The translations under genes and the position numbers were made by a program. DNA of 64,000 bases from Sclerodactyla briareus (Eukaryota > Echinodermata > Holothuroidea > Dendrochirotida > Sclerodactylidae), in contig JAODTK010005671.1 of NCBI GenBank assembly GCA_026419785.1, positions 1-64,000 of the forward strand, read 5' to 3'. Below are positions 34,559 through 46,127 of the stretch, piece after piece (positions within the stretch are counted from its first letter, which is position 1; each line of letters opens with the position of its first letter). Under the pieces are notes generated by a model. It saw only the letters and a program-made list of their open reading frames with translations. It was not told the DNA's origin and made no database searches.

Positions 34559-34817
34559 CTGACAGACTCAGGCGGGTGGATCTCAAAGGCCGTTCGTCTA
34601 AACTGGATGTGGGCTCGCGGGGAGGGGTAAAGAGGGCCAGGAACTAGACCTGAAGTGAGCCCGTGGTTGTGGAAGCATGTGACCACCGCTTTCTTGCCCT
34701 GTGTAGGGTCACCTGACCCCCCAGCGGTATCCCCTGGGCAAGGGAGTGCCCCCTGGCTGCGAACGCACTGCCTGCACACTTGAAAATTGTATGCCAAGTG
34801 GCCTTCCTCAGCAGCAT
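34559..34817 (-). CDS. BLTP1: BLTP1 exon with DAAEEGH and VTCFHNHGL
   Basis: Between TTTTCTTCCAG and GTCAG|GTAAAG. One frame is open through the whole 259 nt and reads DAAEEGHL, later AVVTCFHNHGLTSG, LYPSPRAHIQFRRTAFEI and HPPESVR. Vertebrate BLTP1 has LLDAAHHRHWPG, IPLPEDGMQFGGSMSLHG, LACFHGPNFRSKSW and NIAFWTEAQK in this order. The central part fits better in the other frames (PLPRGYRWG, GGQVTLH), so several single-base slips are likely. This segment forms consecutive beta strands of the groove. Confidence 0.75.
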
Positions 34818-34914
34818 CTGGAAGAAAATAGGGCGAGCGGGAATTCATTTCAACCTTAAACCAAAAATGTTTGTTGAACCAAATCATTTCATCTTCAAGT
34901 CATAGATACATTCT

Positions 34915-35070
34915 CACGTCTAGCCGAGTGGTATATGGGACAGTTGACGAGAGTTGGTTATGGGTTTAGGGTGCAAATCCTGTCAGTCATACAAATCTCA
35001 AATAGCTATATGTTGAGATCTGGTGGAAACAGGAACAAACCTGGCACTGCCAAATAAAGTTGCTTATGTG
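34915..35070 (+). repeat. tRNA-derived SINE
   Basis: GTCTAGCCGAGTGGTATATG holds a perfect A-box-type core TAGCCGAGTGG. A degenerate B box GGTGCAAATCC follows about 40 bp later, then a tRNA-unrelated body ending AAATAAAGTTGCTTA. The spacing and order are those of tRNA-Leu-like SINEs. Not a functional tRNA, because the cloverleaf cannot be closed. Confidence 0.55.
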
Positions 35071-35621
35071 TGTGTACTCTGTGCAGCATTCGCAGCATGA
35101 CAGAAGAGTGCAGTTTTCCGGTCTGCACACTCACTGGGGACCTCGAATAGGTAGGGTCCTCTGCGTATTTCGTATATCATTTAAAAAAATTCAGAAAAAT
35201 TAAAGAGATTTATTTGGAGATATGGTATCTGTGGGGAGATTTCTTGTTTTTGTAAATTAGGGATTGAGTGCAATTTTCTTCCCGACTGTCACTATGTCAT
35301 AAACAGTCTCGGCTAAAGATTCGGCTAAATATCCAACTCTGCTCCGCCTTGTAATGTTATTCAGCTGAGTTTTTGAGCCTCGACTGTCTTACAATATTGA
35401 TTTATTCCTCAACAGAGCCTTTGGCGAAAGTCCAGGCTGCATCGAGCTGCAGCTGCCTCAGCATTTCTGCAGCTCGGCTGCAAGGTAACAATTTCCCATA
35501 CATCATGAATATTTGAGGTAGTATATCTGTTACAACACTCAGGATTATAGCTCAGCTTCGCTAGGATGATGCAGCGGGCGCTCGGCTGCAGTCGAATTAC
35601 CAATTAACCAATCCTGCTTAC

Positions 35622-35880
35622 CAGATCGTTGCTTCTGTCACCTTCAGAGACACCTGCTTCTTTCTTCGTTTGCTGCGTCCCGCTGAGGTCGACCGCCCTC
35701 TGCTTGCATGCCGGGGCCTGTGGGTGGAGGACCGCTTCTTGGTCGCCCCGTGCCCCCCCCCTCCCCCGGAGGTCTAACAGAGGCGGTTTCCATGAGGACA
35801 AAGCATCTTCTTCGCTGCTTTTGAGCTGCGGGGTGCCAAACTCCTCGAGGCGGTTCGCTGAACTTTGCGGATTCCGGGTG
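35622..35880 (-). CDS. BLTP1: BLTP1 exon with RLEEFGTPQLKSSEEDALSSW
   Basis: Ends at ATCTG|GTAAGC. It reads RLEEFGTPQLKSSEEDALSS and WKPP, against KLQEFFTQQFDTSKRALSTW and GPVP of vertebrate BLTP1. After a G-run near 35753-35765 the best frame shifts to KKRSSTHRPRHASRGRSTSA and KKQVSLKVTEAT, a basic disordered linker, though the first frame also stays open. The right-hand border is uncertain: acceptor-like AGs exist at 35826 and further right, and the helix should extend upstream. The 35880 limit is an estimate. Confidence 0.72.
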
Positions 35881-38436
35881 GTAGAGCGCATATATCAGGT
35901 GCATGGTGTCCCAGACTTATCGCTGTTTCGGTGTACATGCTCTGAAGTTGCCTCTCCTTGCTGTAAATTTATCGAAACACAGGGTGTATTTTAGTTTACT
36001 GTAAGGGATAGATAAGACCAAGTGGCTGGCAATATTGGTGGAGTGTCGGCCATCCACCTGGAAGAATGGGATTTGCATCTCAGTCAGGTCATACCAAAGA
36101 CTTAAAACATGGTACATTATGCCTTCTCGCTGGTTGTCAGCACGAGATTGGAACGGGACAACAAGAGGTAAGAGCAATTGCAATTGCCATCTTCGTATAC
36201 GACCCACCACCAAAAGATAGTACTCGCATCATCAGCCTCCACTATAAGTCCTGCTCTTTGGATCCTCACTGCCACTTTCTACAGACCTTTTCTTCACCTT
36301 GTTCTTCCTACTATTACTTCCGGTGTTTTTCCATAAGTTCACTGAAGCATGCATGTGTCACTCCGCTGCTGAAAAAACCAGGCTTGGATGCTGAGAGCTT
36401 CGCCAACTACCGCCTGATTTCAAATCTTCCTTTTCTTGGGAAGGTTATTGAAAGAATGGCTGTCGATCAGCTGCAACGTTAACTTGTTGAAAACCAGCTT
36501 CATGCCCCTATGCAGTCGGCTTACCGTCCTTTTCATAGCACCGAAACTGCACTGCTTCGTGTACAGAACGACATATTATCTGCGCGCTCGGATGGCGCTT
36601 TTCGTCGCGCAAAACAAAGCTATCTTGGTACTGCTCGATTTTATTGTCTTGCTGCATTCAACACCATAGACCATTCTCAGCTGATCAAGCGCCTTGCTGA
36701 GAGATCCGGTCTACTGGGAAGGTCCTTGACTGGTTTGCTAGCTACTTGTGCGGTCGAACTCAGGCTGTTACTATTGATAATACTATGTCCCATCCTACCC
36801 TTCTTGATTGTGGTGTCCCTCAGGGATCTGGTCATTGGGCCTATTGCTTTTCATACTCTTCAGTGCTCCACTACAAAGACATTGTTGCAGCCCATGGTAT
36901 CCAGTCTGTCGCCTATGCTGACGACACTCAGCTCTATCTGACATTCGACCCCTCTGATCGTGCAGTCGCTTTGAACAGATTTAAGCATGTATCACCGACA
37001 TAAGATCCTGGTACCGTTCCAATATGCTTGTGCTGAATGACAAGAAAACAGGGTTTGTCTACTACTTTCTTCACACTTCAGGAGTTCTCTTGCGTCCTAA
37101 CATCAATGTCGGCAACTCTGTTATCGAACCTGTATCTCAAGTTCGCAATTTAGGAATAATCATGGACTCTTCTTTGAAAATGTCTAGCCATGTGCAAACC
37201 CTTTGTAAAGCTGCTCTGCACGCAATTAGAATGATTGGGGACATTCGCCTGTACTTCGATCAGAAGACCACCACCATGCTGATCCATGCCTTTGTCACAT
37301 CTAGGCTGGGTGCTTGTAATTCCTTGTTGTTTGGCCTCCCTGACAACCTCATTCACAAGCTTCAGCGAGTGCAAAACATTGGATGGTGCTGCGACTGTTC
37401 TCTGTGTTCTCATTGTGTGCATATCACTCCCTGCTCTGCAGGCTTCACTGGACTACCTATCAGGCAGAGAATTGCTTTTAAAATTCTTCTGCTATTACAA
37501 AGCTGTCAACTGTATGGCTCCTGATTTCATCTCAGAGCTTGTTCAGCTGCATGTTCCTCCTAGAGCTTAAGGTCAGCATCTAAGCATCAGCTCAAATTCA
37601 TGGCACGCTCGTCCACCAAGTTCTATGGGGATCGTTCGTTTGCTTCTGCTGCTCCTCACTTATGGAATGCTCTCCCAAACTCTATTAGTCTGGCCCTACT
37701 GTGGCCTACTTTTCAGTCTCGTCTTAAAACGTTCCTTTTCACCCAGCATTATCTGTCTGACTATCCTTTTGTTCTGTCTTGGGGTGTTTTCCCATTGTTG
37801 TCTTTCTGTTCCTTTCTGTGTCTTTCTGTTTCCTTCTTCTGTTACCTATTCGCGTTCCTGTTTGTTTATTAGTTCTGTAAAGCGCCTAGAGGCTTTTTGC
37901 ATCAAAGGCGCTCTTAATCAAGTCCCCTCCCATTATTATTATTATTAAGAGGCAACTTGTGCCTGGTGAGGCATTCGCAGCTGACAAGAGGTGCAGTTTC
38001 AAGGTTTGCACCCTTGCTTAAGTATGTTGAATCCTGGCTCGGCAAGTATCCATAATTTTTTTAAATAGTCCATCATCCTTCATAGGGAACTGAATGGCTG
38101 ACTAGTCCTGTGACACCATTACACTCATCTAACGATTTTGTGTCAAGTTTCCAATAAGATTGAAAAGGGTAACTTTAGGCGTCAATCTACAGCTTTTCCA
38201 TCAAGCTATCTGCATTTCTGGTAAAAAATTGGCTGACTTTTATGTTGGGGTTCTTTCTGAAATCTGATCTTCTGCCTCCCAGTCCTTGAGCTCTACAACT
38301 AACTAGTCTGAAAAACTGGAACGGTTTTGGGGGGGGGGGGGGGCTCAATAGAAGAATGATATATTCACGTATGTCCCTTAGCTATATATGTGTAAATTGA
38401 TCAATATTCTTTACAGCATATACCCCTTCATGGTAC
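35881..38436 (-). other. BLTP1 intron carrying an antisense LINE
   Basis: The plus-strand LINE (36225-37950) fills most of it. A clean acceptor-like CATTCTTCCAG lies near 36057 on the minus strand followed by VDGRHSTNIA, but this does not match the segment expected here (a VNLYNTLDSS-type strand in vertebrates). That conserved segment was not found. Confidence 0.4.
36225..37950 (+). mobile_element. CR1/L2-type LINE, 5'-truncated
   Basis: Plus-strand non-LTR retrotransposon lacking its endonuclease. Motifs in order: SSLKHACVTPLLKKPGLD and NYRLISNLPFLGKVIERM (36340-36460); QSAYRPFHSTETALLRVQND (36510-36570); FNTIDHSQLIKRL; GVPQGS near 36812-36830; YADDTQLYL (36914-36940), the polymerase active site; VRNLGIIMDSSLKMSSHVQ; HKLQRVQN; LPIRQRIAFKILLL; and the C-terminal GDRSFASAAPHLWNALPN near 37630-37690. 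The frame changes several times through single-base slips. The 3' end has a stem-loop (AGCGCCT at 37881-37887, AGGCGCT at 37906-37912) and an (ATT)5 tail to about 37947. It is antisense to BLTP1. Confidence 0.88.
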
Positions 38437-38587
38437 CTTCCACTCTCGTCTTCTTCTCTCAGACAGCTGTAGTCCAGTCATGTTGGGCCCAGCAGCTCTG
38501 TACCCATGTAGTCCAGGCGGCTTGCAAACGACTCAATGCCGACCTTGATGTTGTGATGGGGCTCCCGCTCTCTCATCCCTCTCAGCC
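38437..38587 (-). CDS. BLTP1: BLTP1 exon with ASRLDYMGTELLG
   Basis: From acceptor TTCTACGAAG to donor GAAG|GTACCA. It reads REREPHHNIKVGIESFASRL and DYMGTELLGPNMTGLQLSE, ending EWK. Vertebrate BLTP1 has PSHKIQITMGSTEARVDYMG, SSILMG and LKLQDEWK. The H-K/N-I-x-V pattern, xARxDYMGxxLxG and the closing EWK align residue by residue. One base is missing in the GGCCC run near 38485, and the EWK end needs one more slip. The acceptor lacks a strong pyrimidine tract. Confidence 0.85.
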
Positions 38588-38714
38588 CTTCGTAGAACAA
38601 AACCCAAAAGATCGCGAGCCTATCATTAATAATATATCTTGTTCTTATCAAGCGCTTTTCCACATCGATGACATGCTTAATTCCAATGGTCATGTAACAT
38701 ATTTTGCTTTAAAC

Positions 38715-39245
38715 TAGCACAGGTTGAGAAGAGGACATATCACAACCCCAGACCCCAAACTTGGAGTTCTAGCATTTGCCTGCCATTTTGAGATATTCTG
38801 ATTTACTTTGAGAAATTCTTGAGGAATCATGACATCACTGGGGGAATGAGGCGAAGGCCGTCCATTGGCCCTACAACACAGTAAATACTCGCATTTTTGG
38901 CCATGATTACAGAAAGCTGAACATTATATTCACTCGGAGATAACGAGGTTATTCTTCGATATTTCGTGAACACTTTCCGTAGGTTTTTATACAGATTCCA
39001 TTCATAGTTTGTTTGGTACAAGATTTCTAAAACTGCATTTTTTTACAATGACTTTGTATTATAGTGGAACCTGCCGGTTTCCCCCGTGACTGTCACAAGG
39101 CAAACTGTGTAATGGCTGATCGTGCCTCACCGTTACACCAACACGGATCGGCTGAAATTCGGTGTGGAGTTCCCGCTGTCATAGCGTCATACAAGTACCA
39201 AAAGACCAGTCATATTTACATGACTATTGGCCTTTAAAGCTCTTT
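38715..39245. repeat. Dispersed repeat, first of a pair
   Basis: Shares, with 39885-40300 in the same orientation, GAAGAGGACATATC-ACCCCA, a GCA..TTTTG region, GTGAC..TCAC(A/G)AGGCA, TCGCCTGAAATT/CGGCTGAAATT and AGTCATNTNTACATGAC. The copies are about 1.1 kb apart and well diverged. Family not recognised. Confidence 0.5.
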
Positions 39246-39420
39246 ACAGATATTGCCCCAGATCATTAGTGACTTGTCACACACCTACTATACAGCACGC
39301 ACCTTTGGCTTGTTCTCTCACGACGCACTATTCCTGTACACCACTCCATCGTGTCTCCTGGTGGAGTGCTCGCGTACTCTTCACAAGTCACCTAACTAAG
39401 TACACATGTGGGACATTTCA
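39232..39420 (+). repeat. Short interspersed repeat, inverted partner at 54.99-55.25 kb
   Basis: CCCAGATCATTAGTGACTTG, ACTATACAGCACGCACC, GGCTTGTTCTCTCACGACGC and CATCGTGTCTCCTGG recur, reverse-complemented, in 54990-55250 (ATCATCTGTGACTTAGT, TATACAGCATGCACC, CTTGTTCTCTCCCCCGACGC). It may be the 3' part of a LINE with a GCGCTATATAG-type end. Confidence 0.5.
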
Positions 39421-39632
39421 GAAGACATGACTTGTTCAACAGCACTGTCGAAAAGTCCTCTGGCTTTTCAATGGCCTGAACTCACATTGATGGTTTTGCA
39501 CTACCGAATGAGCTAATCCACCTCCATTATACAATTTTTCCACATAGGGGAAAGGAGAGAGCTCAATGGAAATAGGATATATGGTAATACTTCTCCAGGT
39601 CATTGTACGGGGACATGATAGGGTCTGTGGAT

Positions 39633-39652
39633 GGGGGGGGGGGGGGGGGGGG
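39633..39652 (+). repeat. Poly-G tract of about 20
   Basis: An uninterrupted run of about 20 G within an intron, the longest of many G/C homopolymers in the window. It creates an artificial Gly-rich open frame. Confidence 0.8.
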
Positions 39653-39884
39653 AGCAGAGGTTAGCCAGCCAAACGTTTACGTTTTACAAATGTCCACCGT
39701 TGATACTTCTTCTGCACATAAAAAAGTGACACTTGCACAACCCGCTGCAAGCTTTTTTAAGCGGTCGCAAGGTTTTTTGTGCGGTGTCTGACCACAGACA
39801 TGCTGCATTGCGGCATTTAAATCCATACAATGTGAGGCTTAAAAGTACAATGGTCTGCAACAGATCATCTTTAAAACTGCACAG

Positions 39885-40300
39885 ATGAAAAGAGGACATG
39901 TCAAACCCCACAACCAAAATCTGGCGATTCCGTTTATACAGAGAATGCCGATATTTTGCACCATTATAGCAGAAAAATATTAGTTAATATCATTTCGAAT
40001 AATGGATGTATTGCTTCAATTTTTGTGGATAAAAAGTTTTCAATAAAATCCCATTGTTAGCTCTTTTGTCACAAGGTTGGTGAAAATATATGTTTTGGAT
40101 TGACTTTGTACTACACAGGGTCCTCTGGGTTACTCTCGTGACGTCACGAGGCACATTGCACAATAGCAGAATTGTCTCCTTTTCACACATGAATCGCCTG
40201 AAATTTTTTCTGAGTTTTGAGTTTCCTAAATATACTAGATGAAAGACACTAAAATAGCGGAAGTCATGTGTACATGACCATTGTACTTCAAGTGAGGACA
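39885..40300. repeat. Dispersed repeat, second of a pair
   Basis: Partner of the repeat at 38715-39245, with AAAGAGGACATGTCAAACCC, CTCGTGACGTCACGAGGCAC and AGTCATGTGTACATGACC. It contains the palindrome CTCGTGACGTCACGAG. Non-coding. Confidence 0.5.
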
Positions 40301-41669
40301 ACAAAATACTTATGAGTTTCATATAGGGTAGTATACATTCTTCATTTTTGTGCAAACCATTGAACTACTCAGATAAAATAGGCTTTTTCAGCAGTGTGGG
40401 TAGTGAATACACCTTTTTACACTTCACAGTTCCAGGATAAAAACTCCACTACCCCAGACACGGTGAGTCATTGCAACAAACCGAGTAGAATGACCCACCT
40501 CTTGGTCAATTTTGTGACTGACAATTCATGAAAAGTGACACACCCCACTTGCGAGAAAGCAAAGATGATACGCTGCTGTAGAAATTGGAACACTGAAGCT
40601 AACAAGAGGGCAATCCCAAAAGTTGCAGGATCTCATCGGCATCATCCTAAAATTCAGTCTTCAGGAGTTCAGAACCTTTCAGAAATTATACTGCTTAAAT
40701 CGCATGTGATAGTGTCTAAACTGCAGTTTGTGCAATATAAGTGAGCAGTGGAAGCAGACATTCAAGATTCTGGTGTGAGCTTTCTTGGTCAATCTTCCGA
40801 CTAGAGGTTTAAAATTTTGTCTTCTAGGTTAGCAGACACTTTAGATCGGCTAGAGAAGATTCCATTCCGGGATAGTGAAATGGGTACAGCTAATACATTA
40901 GCAGTCCTGCTCCAAATATTTTGGCAATTTTTTTATCATAGCTACATTTCTTTGCCGGGAGGTTTCAGGGCCAACGATGATGGGAAGGGTATGGGGAGTG
41001 GTGGGGAGGGGTGGAGTGGGGAGAGTAAGGTGACCTCTAACTTTATCGATAGCATCATAAAAGCAGGCTTCCGTCATGATTCTAGATTATATTCAATTAT
41101 TCCCAACTTTACTGGATTTTGGGGGCAAGTTCCATTAATCTTCTGCTTTTTCCCTTCTTCGGACTGATGATATAAAAATGTGGCCATGCAAGGCTGCCAT
41201 TGGATTATATTGTATGATGATGTAATGTATGACCTTTACCAATTGAATTTTCCCTGTTTGTTTCCAATTTCCTGCTCAAAAATGTGATAAGATTCGAAAT
41301 GGGCAGTTGAGGTCCAAAATACCTATTTCAGGCCCTTTAGATCAATGGCTTCGAGTGAGCCCAACATGGGTTGAATGATAATTATTCAGTCAGTTTGAAG
41401 GTTAGGCCAGATTCCAGATTTATAATCCAAATCTTATCGTTACCAACACCTGAACCTAACCCTGATTCCTCACTAACCCTACCCTAAGTCCCTACCAGTA
41501 ATACAGTCTAATACTAAACTCATACATCCAGTTACACTGGGTATACTAATACTGTACAATCGTACCGCTAAATTGCCAGGGTAGCCAGGCGTGGACTGAT
41601 ACCGATACATCACCCGCCTAGGAATCTCTAGCTCCAGGTTTGTCTGGCTCTGATTGAATGACTTGGTAC

Positions 41670-41725
41670 TCATCAATGGGAGAATCTCTTGTATTCTCGC
41701 CTCTAACTGCTCCACTTACCGCACA
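41670..41725 (-). CDS. BLTP1: Possible small BLTP1 exon with VEQLEARIQEI
   Basis: The minus strand reads VEQLEARIQEILPLMS before a possible donor GATGA|GTACCA. In vertebrate BLTP1 the segment between the two neighbouring exons is VVGGTIDVNALEMVAHI. Position and pattern (V-x-x-LE-x-x-I) fit, but the expected GGT start falls in a run of G (41724-41737), where the frame is unreadable, and no clear acceptor is seen. The open frame actually runs on to 41479, which may be chance. Confidence 0.35.
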
Positions 41726-42746
41726 CCCCCCCCCCCCTTACTCATCATGCCTGGTCTCGTCCATTGAGGGGTATCTAATGAATTTTTCCTCTCCCAAGTT
41801 CCAATACATAATAAAATTCACTAGAGATGAAGTTGAATCTGTATTTGGGGATTTCGGTCTTACAGTGGATAACCAATTCACTTATGAACCATTCAGTCAT
41901 TCGCACTCACCAAATTTTCAAGGAAAAACTTCACAATTTGTCGAAAAATAGCGTGTTTCTCTCCAAATTCGAATTTTTTTGGCAATTTCCCTGCTTGATG
42001 CAACGAACTGTGGAATAATTTTGTTACTTCCTGCCTTGTTAGAACATCTCAATTGTTCGGGTATCATTTATTAATCACCGAACATCTTTAACAACAGTGA
42101 GACTGGTCAAAAATGACTTTTTTACCCCAATGGGCCATTTTGAACTCTCTTTCCCCTGAAGTTTTTCGCATGTTTCTAAGAAATTTGTCTATTTGGTTGG
42201 TATTATTTTTCGTGGGACGTTTTAGGAGTATGCAAAATTTGACCAGTTCGCCACCTGAAAGTGGAGCTATTGCGAAAAACCATTCAAAATCTTACGGACA
42301 CGCAATCGCACACCACACGACACATGCACACACAGCAAACGACACCTGTGTGAGTGCACCTCATGCTGGACCACCTGCCACCAATGGTCACCCCACCATA
42401 GTGTACCCCCTCCAGTGGATGTACCTAACCACCACTATGATTACCATAGCTACCGTTGCTATGTCAACCGGCAACAGTAAATAGAGGTAAATTGCACGTG
42501 ACTACAATAGCTCTCTGCCCTTCGGCCGATGAGATACCAATGAACTCACCGACCGACAACATTGCTGTCAGTCCTCAACATTGATAGAATGACCCATGTG
42601 TGTCACCTTACTATTGGACAATGACCCACAATAACTTACATTGTCCATTGGGGTGTGTCATGCCATTGACAAGTGCACCATACCATACCTGTCCCTGTAA
42701 TTGTACCTTCTACTGGAGTCCCTTGGATCTAGCAGGCCGCTCCTAC

Positions 42747-42875
42747 ACCCCACCCTTTGACTCCAGGGAGGGCTGGCGAGGTGGTGAGGAGATGGAGGTC
42801 ACTCGCTGGTTGTTACTGTCCATCAGGAAAAATTTGGGGGTTTTGGGCTCTACCCCTCACTCCTCCACCGTCAAT
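42747..42875 (-). CDS. BLTP1: BLTP1 exon with RQPSLESKGGV
   Basis: From CGTCATTCCAG to GGGGT|GTAGGA. It reads WT-like start, VEPKTPKFFLMDSNNQRVTS and ISSPPRQPSLESKGGV. Vertebrate BLTP1 has TTWTT, GSNRDREISMSVGLGRSQLD and SKGGV, so SNxxR and the closing (Q/R)xxLxSKGGV align. The first 25 nt need one slip (GAGGAGTGAGGG for GAGGAGTTGAGG). It directly follows the MSNVMGTT exon, as expected. Confidence 0.8.
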
Positions 42876-43979
42876 CTGGAATGACGAGAGGCAGTCATTT
42901 CATTCACAAAGGCGCATTGCCCTCTGCCACCAGGCGAGAAATGAGCATTTGTACGATTGTATGATGGTCCATAACAAAAATGTTCCCCGTATCAAATATT
43001 ATTGTAGCACCTGCCAACAAGTTTTTTTTTTGTCAACGAGTATTTTTTTCACAATTTTGTTGTCTTACGTCATACAAGATCGCTTCTTCTTTGCTGCTTT
43101 TTGCTAGTTACTAACAGACAGGACAAGCTACTTTAAGTTTCAACCCTAATCTCAATTACACTGAGGGCAGGCTAGAGCCTGGCCCCATTTTGTTCTACAG
43201 GAGTTTCTATGGTGATTTCGATCAATGAACCACTGCCCTACTGAGGCTACCACAACAGTATACTATGATGGAAGATAGGACCTTCACATTGATAGGAATG
43301 CAAGGGTGAAGGCAAGACTGTAGAATTAGAGTGTGCATTCTGTTGCCTTATGGCAAGGAATTAGTTTTAGACATTTATTTTAATAGAGATGGTCTAGGTT
43401 TTGTTTTTGTTTTTGCCCTGTATATTTTCATTCTGCAAGAACTGACTAGCCCTAGAATTTCTTCCGGTGAGGGTGGAATCATCCAGCAGATGGGCCATTA
43501 TTTTGATATCACTATAAGGCTGGGATTCCATAGATGTGGATGTAATATTTGGCAAGACAACATAAATAGCAGATTCATGCGAGTATGAACATGAAACGAG
43601 CCTTAATAGCTGCAGTTGGCTTGCAGAGACAGAGTCAAGTTATGTAACAGCAAAAAATCACCCACTGACATGGCCCAAACACTGAGTAGGCACCAATTTA
43701 CCATGTGTAATGACGCGGCAGTGGGTGCCGTTATCACAGCAAATTCATTCTATGGAAGATTCTTCCTACTAGACTTTAGATGTCTCATCCATGAGGTGCT
43801 AGATATTTATTTACATCACTATACAGTTTAATTCCTTCGAAAAATATCGCCCCCCTCGCAAAATGTTCACGTTTGTACCGCCTACTACCACATCTGCATT
43901 TATAGATTCCTAGCCTCACTGATCATGAGTGCGAGCTTGGGAAGAATAGAGCAAAGATTCAATGCCAATAGGCACTCAC

Positions 43980-44152
43980 ATAGTGGTACCCATGACGTTA
44001 CTCATGTTGATGTTCGTGTCTAGCTTGTCCACGTTGATCGCCACCACCACCACCGTCCTCCACTTGGGTTCACGCTCCTGTCGCGGGTCGGGGGCGAGCC
44101 TGAGGGGCACTTTGGAATGCTTCCTGATTGGTTCCGCCACTTCAGTCTCATC
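43980..44152 (-). CDS. BLTP1: BLTP1 exon with INVDKLDTNINMSNVMGTT
   Basis: The cleanest exon in the window: 173 nt, no frame break. It starts after TCAATTCAG, ends CACTAT|GTGAGT, and reads DETEVAEPIRKHSKVPLRLA, DPRQEREPKWRTVVVV and AINVDKLDTNINMSNVMGTT. Vertebrate BLTP1 has W-E-T-LVVFAINLKQLNVQ followed by MNMSNVMGNTTW. The identity over AIN-x-x-x-L-x-x-x-x-NMSNVMG-x-T is decisive for the family. The first third is a charged linker preceding the strand pair. Confidence 0.92.
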
Positions 44153-45906
44153 CTGAATTGACCTCACATGGAGAGAACTGCATAGGATGTAGATAGCAAA
44201 TGATTTGTATATATATGTGACACTTCAAAATATTGAAGGGACTTTACAATACTAGAAAGCTTTGGGAAGCTTGACAGCTTTGAAAATTGCATCTGCATCC
44301 GTATCTGGTGTAGAATTAAGGTGTAATTACTCAATGAAACTTGCTGGTAGATGTGGATATCATTTAGTACTGACAAAAGTGGAGGCCATTTCATTCAAGG
44401 GGCACCAGAGGTCATCGGAGGGTAAACCATGCGAATCTGTATAATTTGTCGAGAGTTTTATTGAGCTGTGGAGCTATATTTTAGTAGGCTATGCCTCACA
44501 ACTATGGCCTGTCACACAACCGATGATCTAGAAGACATAGTGTTTGCACAAACTCTCTGTCTAGCTATGAGCTATATCGTTAATCTCCATCTATCTATCC
44601 TCGATATGTGTGTCTGTTTCCTGTCTACCAAGAACATCACAAACAGCTTGTGTACACTGTGCAAGTGAAATTCAATGCATTAATTTATGGAGATCAGGAG
44701 TATGGAGGAGACCAAAAATTGATCCTCCAGGAACACACAGAGTGGGAACAATGTTTTTTTTCAGACAGTGCAAAGACCTCCCAAGTCGTTTAGATGTGGA
44801 TAGGGATTTTATGCCACAATTTGGAATCTTCTGGCTTAACTAGTTGTGGTTCTAAAACCAAGCATTAGCACCCTAAGTATTGATAAACAGTTCATTGTAA
44901 GCTACTGCATTATACAATGTGAGGGACCACTGTCTGTCACGGGAGAAGCAGCTCATTCAATACTCTGAGGCAACCCAAATGTACTGTTCAAACAATTTAG
45001 GATTGGAAAGGCCGTCAAGCATACACCTGGAGGTTGAGGATTTGTGTCCATGGAGTACTCTTGAGCAGGAGGCTTCATCCGGATTGTTCCTCTCCACATA
45101 GGTGTAATTGGGTACCTGTAAGGTGTAACTTGTGTTAAGAGTGCATTTCAGTGCAGTATACACCTATGTTTGTGTGGGGAGTGCATTTGAAACAAACTGG
45201 GTGTAATGTGAGATATATACATACTCAAATATTATTATTTTATTACAATGTGTTTATGAATCCCACAACCTTGGAGTATTTATTCAATCTACAAAGCAGC
45301 AGTCATTACTGTGACTACTTGAAATATCTCAAAAAATAACATTCTCTCATCTCAACAATGAACATCTCTGGGAATGTTTTAACAAATTGTATGTGATCGT
45401 TTCACTGAAGGAACTCAGACATGGTGTCGTCATTGTTGGGGACTTCCCCTCTGGACTTGAGACATTGCAGGGGCGTGCCATGTTGGGGTTGGATGGGGAT
45501 TGCATTTGGGGGTGCCCGACCAACATAATCAGCACTGGGAATAACCACAATCTTTGGAGCTGGATAACCTCCGTTACCAGAGCTTTATCTGCTGTAGATC
45601 AAAATTTGTGAGTTTGATTCCTGTAAAAGACTGACTGACCATCTTATGTAGTGCCTTTGGGCAAGGCTCTTCTTCTTGGCTCACCCCAACAGATAGCGTA
45701 CATTGGCTCATAAGGAACTGCCCAACCTTCTAATTTACAGTACAGATCGAGCTTTACTAACTGAGGTGATCCGAGTATCATAGACCCCAAATGCACCCCA
45801 AATGCTCCTTTCCATGTTCCACACCTCGACTTACTTTCTTTCTCAAATTTTTTAGGAGTATGCCTGATTCACATGATTTCGGTTAATATCCCTATTCATG
45901 TCTTAC
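44153..45906 (-). other. BLTP1 intron with a SINE
   Basis: AT-rich, no exon recognised. The tRNA-like SINE at about 45540-45740 lies here. Short open frames between 44262 and 45550 on both strands show no recognisable family. Confidence 0.5.
45540..45740 (+). repeat. tRNA-derived SINE
   Basis: A B-box-like GTGAGTTTGATTCC (about 45609-45622) is followed by CCTTTGGGCAAGGCTCTTCT, the tRNA-unrelated sequence typical of SINEs in marine animals, and then CACCCCAACAGATAGC. The A box is degenerate (TAGATCAAAATT region). Confidence 0.5.
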
Positions 45907-46127
45907 CGAGCGTGCCTCTCTTTGTCATTGGCGGCCTTCTCTTGCCACTGGCTCTGCTGGATTTCCGCCGAGGCATCGTCATCGCTGGAAAAACCGCCCC
46001 GCTGGGACAGAAGATGTAGCTGGGATGCGTGGGAAGGAGCCCTTAGGAGCGCCCTGCCTCTTTTTGACGTGTCTGGAGGGCAACCGGGAGAAGCTGTCGG
46101 AGGAGGTCGAGCTGCTGAGCTCATCAT
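45907..46127 (-). CDS. BLTP1: BLTP1 exon, Ser-rich linker with SSDDDASAEIQQSQWQ
   Basis: Starts after CCCCTCTGAAAG (weak acceptor) and ends CTCG|GTAAGA. A frame open throughout ends GGFSSDDDASAEIQQSQWQE and KAANDKERHAR. At the beginning another frame looks more protein-like: DDELSSSTSSDSFSRLPSRH then VKKRQG. A slip in the middle is therefore likely. It lies between the YDMRRL exon and the MSNVMG exon, where vertebrate BLTP1 has a long Ser-rich, poorly conserved linker. Confidence 0.7.

Noticed and set aside
34915-34990. Possible tRNA-Leu gene (TAGCCGAGTGG)
   Set aside because: The B box is degenerate, no cloverleaf closes, and a SINE body follows.
36066-36482. Plus-strand 138-codon frame as a host gene
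   Set aside because: Its right half is the LINE reverse transcriptase start and its left half is intron sequence.
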